Positions 5,030 to 5,157 of a DNA stretch of 5,157 nt are shown piece by piece. Positions within the stretch are counted from its first letter, which is position 1, and each line of letters starts with the position of its first letter. Position numbers and translations under genes: made by a program. A model generated the notes under the pieces. It searched no databases. It saw only the letters and a program-made list of their open reading frames with translations, and was not told where the DNA came from. The DNA is from Bacillota bacterium (GTDB taxonomy: Bacteria; Bacillota; Clostridia; Christensenellales; CALWSW01). The DNA is taken from contig JAEYFO010000128.1 in assembly GCA_023402915.1 (NCBI GenBank), positions 1 to 5,157 of the forward strand. The letters run 5' to 3'.

Positions 5030-5061
5030 AAAAAAACGACGTTCCTTTGAACGTCGTTTTT
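5030..5061 (-). terminator. Intrinsic terminator of the right-hand 5S gene
   Basis: AACGACGTTC (5035-5044) pairs perfectly with GAACGTCGTT (5049-5058) around CTTT, and A/T pairs extend the stem further. On the minus strand a run of seven T (5036-5030) follows, then GTGCTTTTGGCG, the tail shared with repeat units 2 and 3. It begins seven bases past the 5S 3' end. Confidence 0.88.
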
Positions 5062-5067
5062 GTGGGA

Positions 5068-5157
<90 letters not shown>

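Overview
The window looks like chromosome from a moderately GC-rich, low-redundancy Firmicute, most likely a gut clostridium of the Oscillospirales type. The reasons are strong AGGAGG-type ribosome binding sites, sigma-A-like promoters, a clostridial-looking 5S rRNA, an XpaC-family gene start and a single-gene HbpS/GlcG-like heme-binding protein. The taxonomic call is inference: nothing in the window names a genus.

Left part (1-1220). The beginning of an XpaC-like two-helix membrane protein gene runs leftward off the edge (286 down to 1), from a good promoter at 405-433. Divergently, a 135-codon HbpS/GlcG (DUF336) family gene at 670-1077 reads rightward and ends at a strong hairpin terminator (1182-1212).

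Orphan 5S (1220-1470). A complete 5S rRNA gene lies on the minus strand (1275-1392) with no 23S or 16S next to it. It has its own near-consensus promoter (TTGACA-17-TATAGT, 1442-1470) behind an A-tract-rich stretch, a short leader hairpin, and its own intrinsic terminator (1220-1259). It is an independent transcription unit. A second, 5'-truncated 5S gene, also on the minus strand, closes the right edge (5068-5157). It differs from the first at 6 of 89 aligned positions.

Middle (1590-3510). A 575-residue exported, probably lipid-anchored protein full of short Gly-Gly beta-turn repeats is read rightward from its own promoter. A 20-bp stem-loop follows it. The right arm of that stem carries a perfect AGGAGGT ribosome binding site for a 34-codon reading frame.

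Right part (3540-5067). This stretch has no convincing intact gene. It holds four copies of a 12-mer, ACCCCTYCGGRG, then roughly 250 bases with little recognisable content, then about 740 bases of modular minus-strand repeats. Each repeat unit ends in a terminator-like hairpin plus a T-tract followed by GTGCTTTTGGCG. The same tail follows the terminator of the right-hand 5S gene. Sandwiched between two repeat units is an 87-base piece 86% identical (72/84 compared bases) to part of the 575-residue gene, on the opposite strand. This repeat array, with its embedded gene fragment and its link to the 5S terminator, is the most unusual part of the window.
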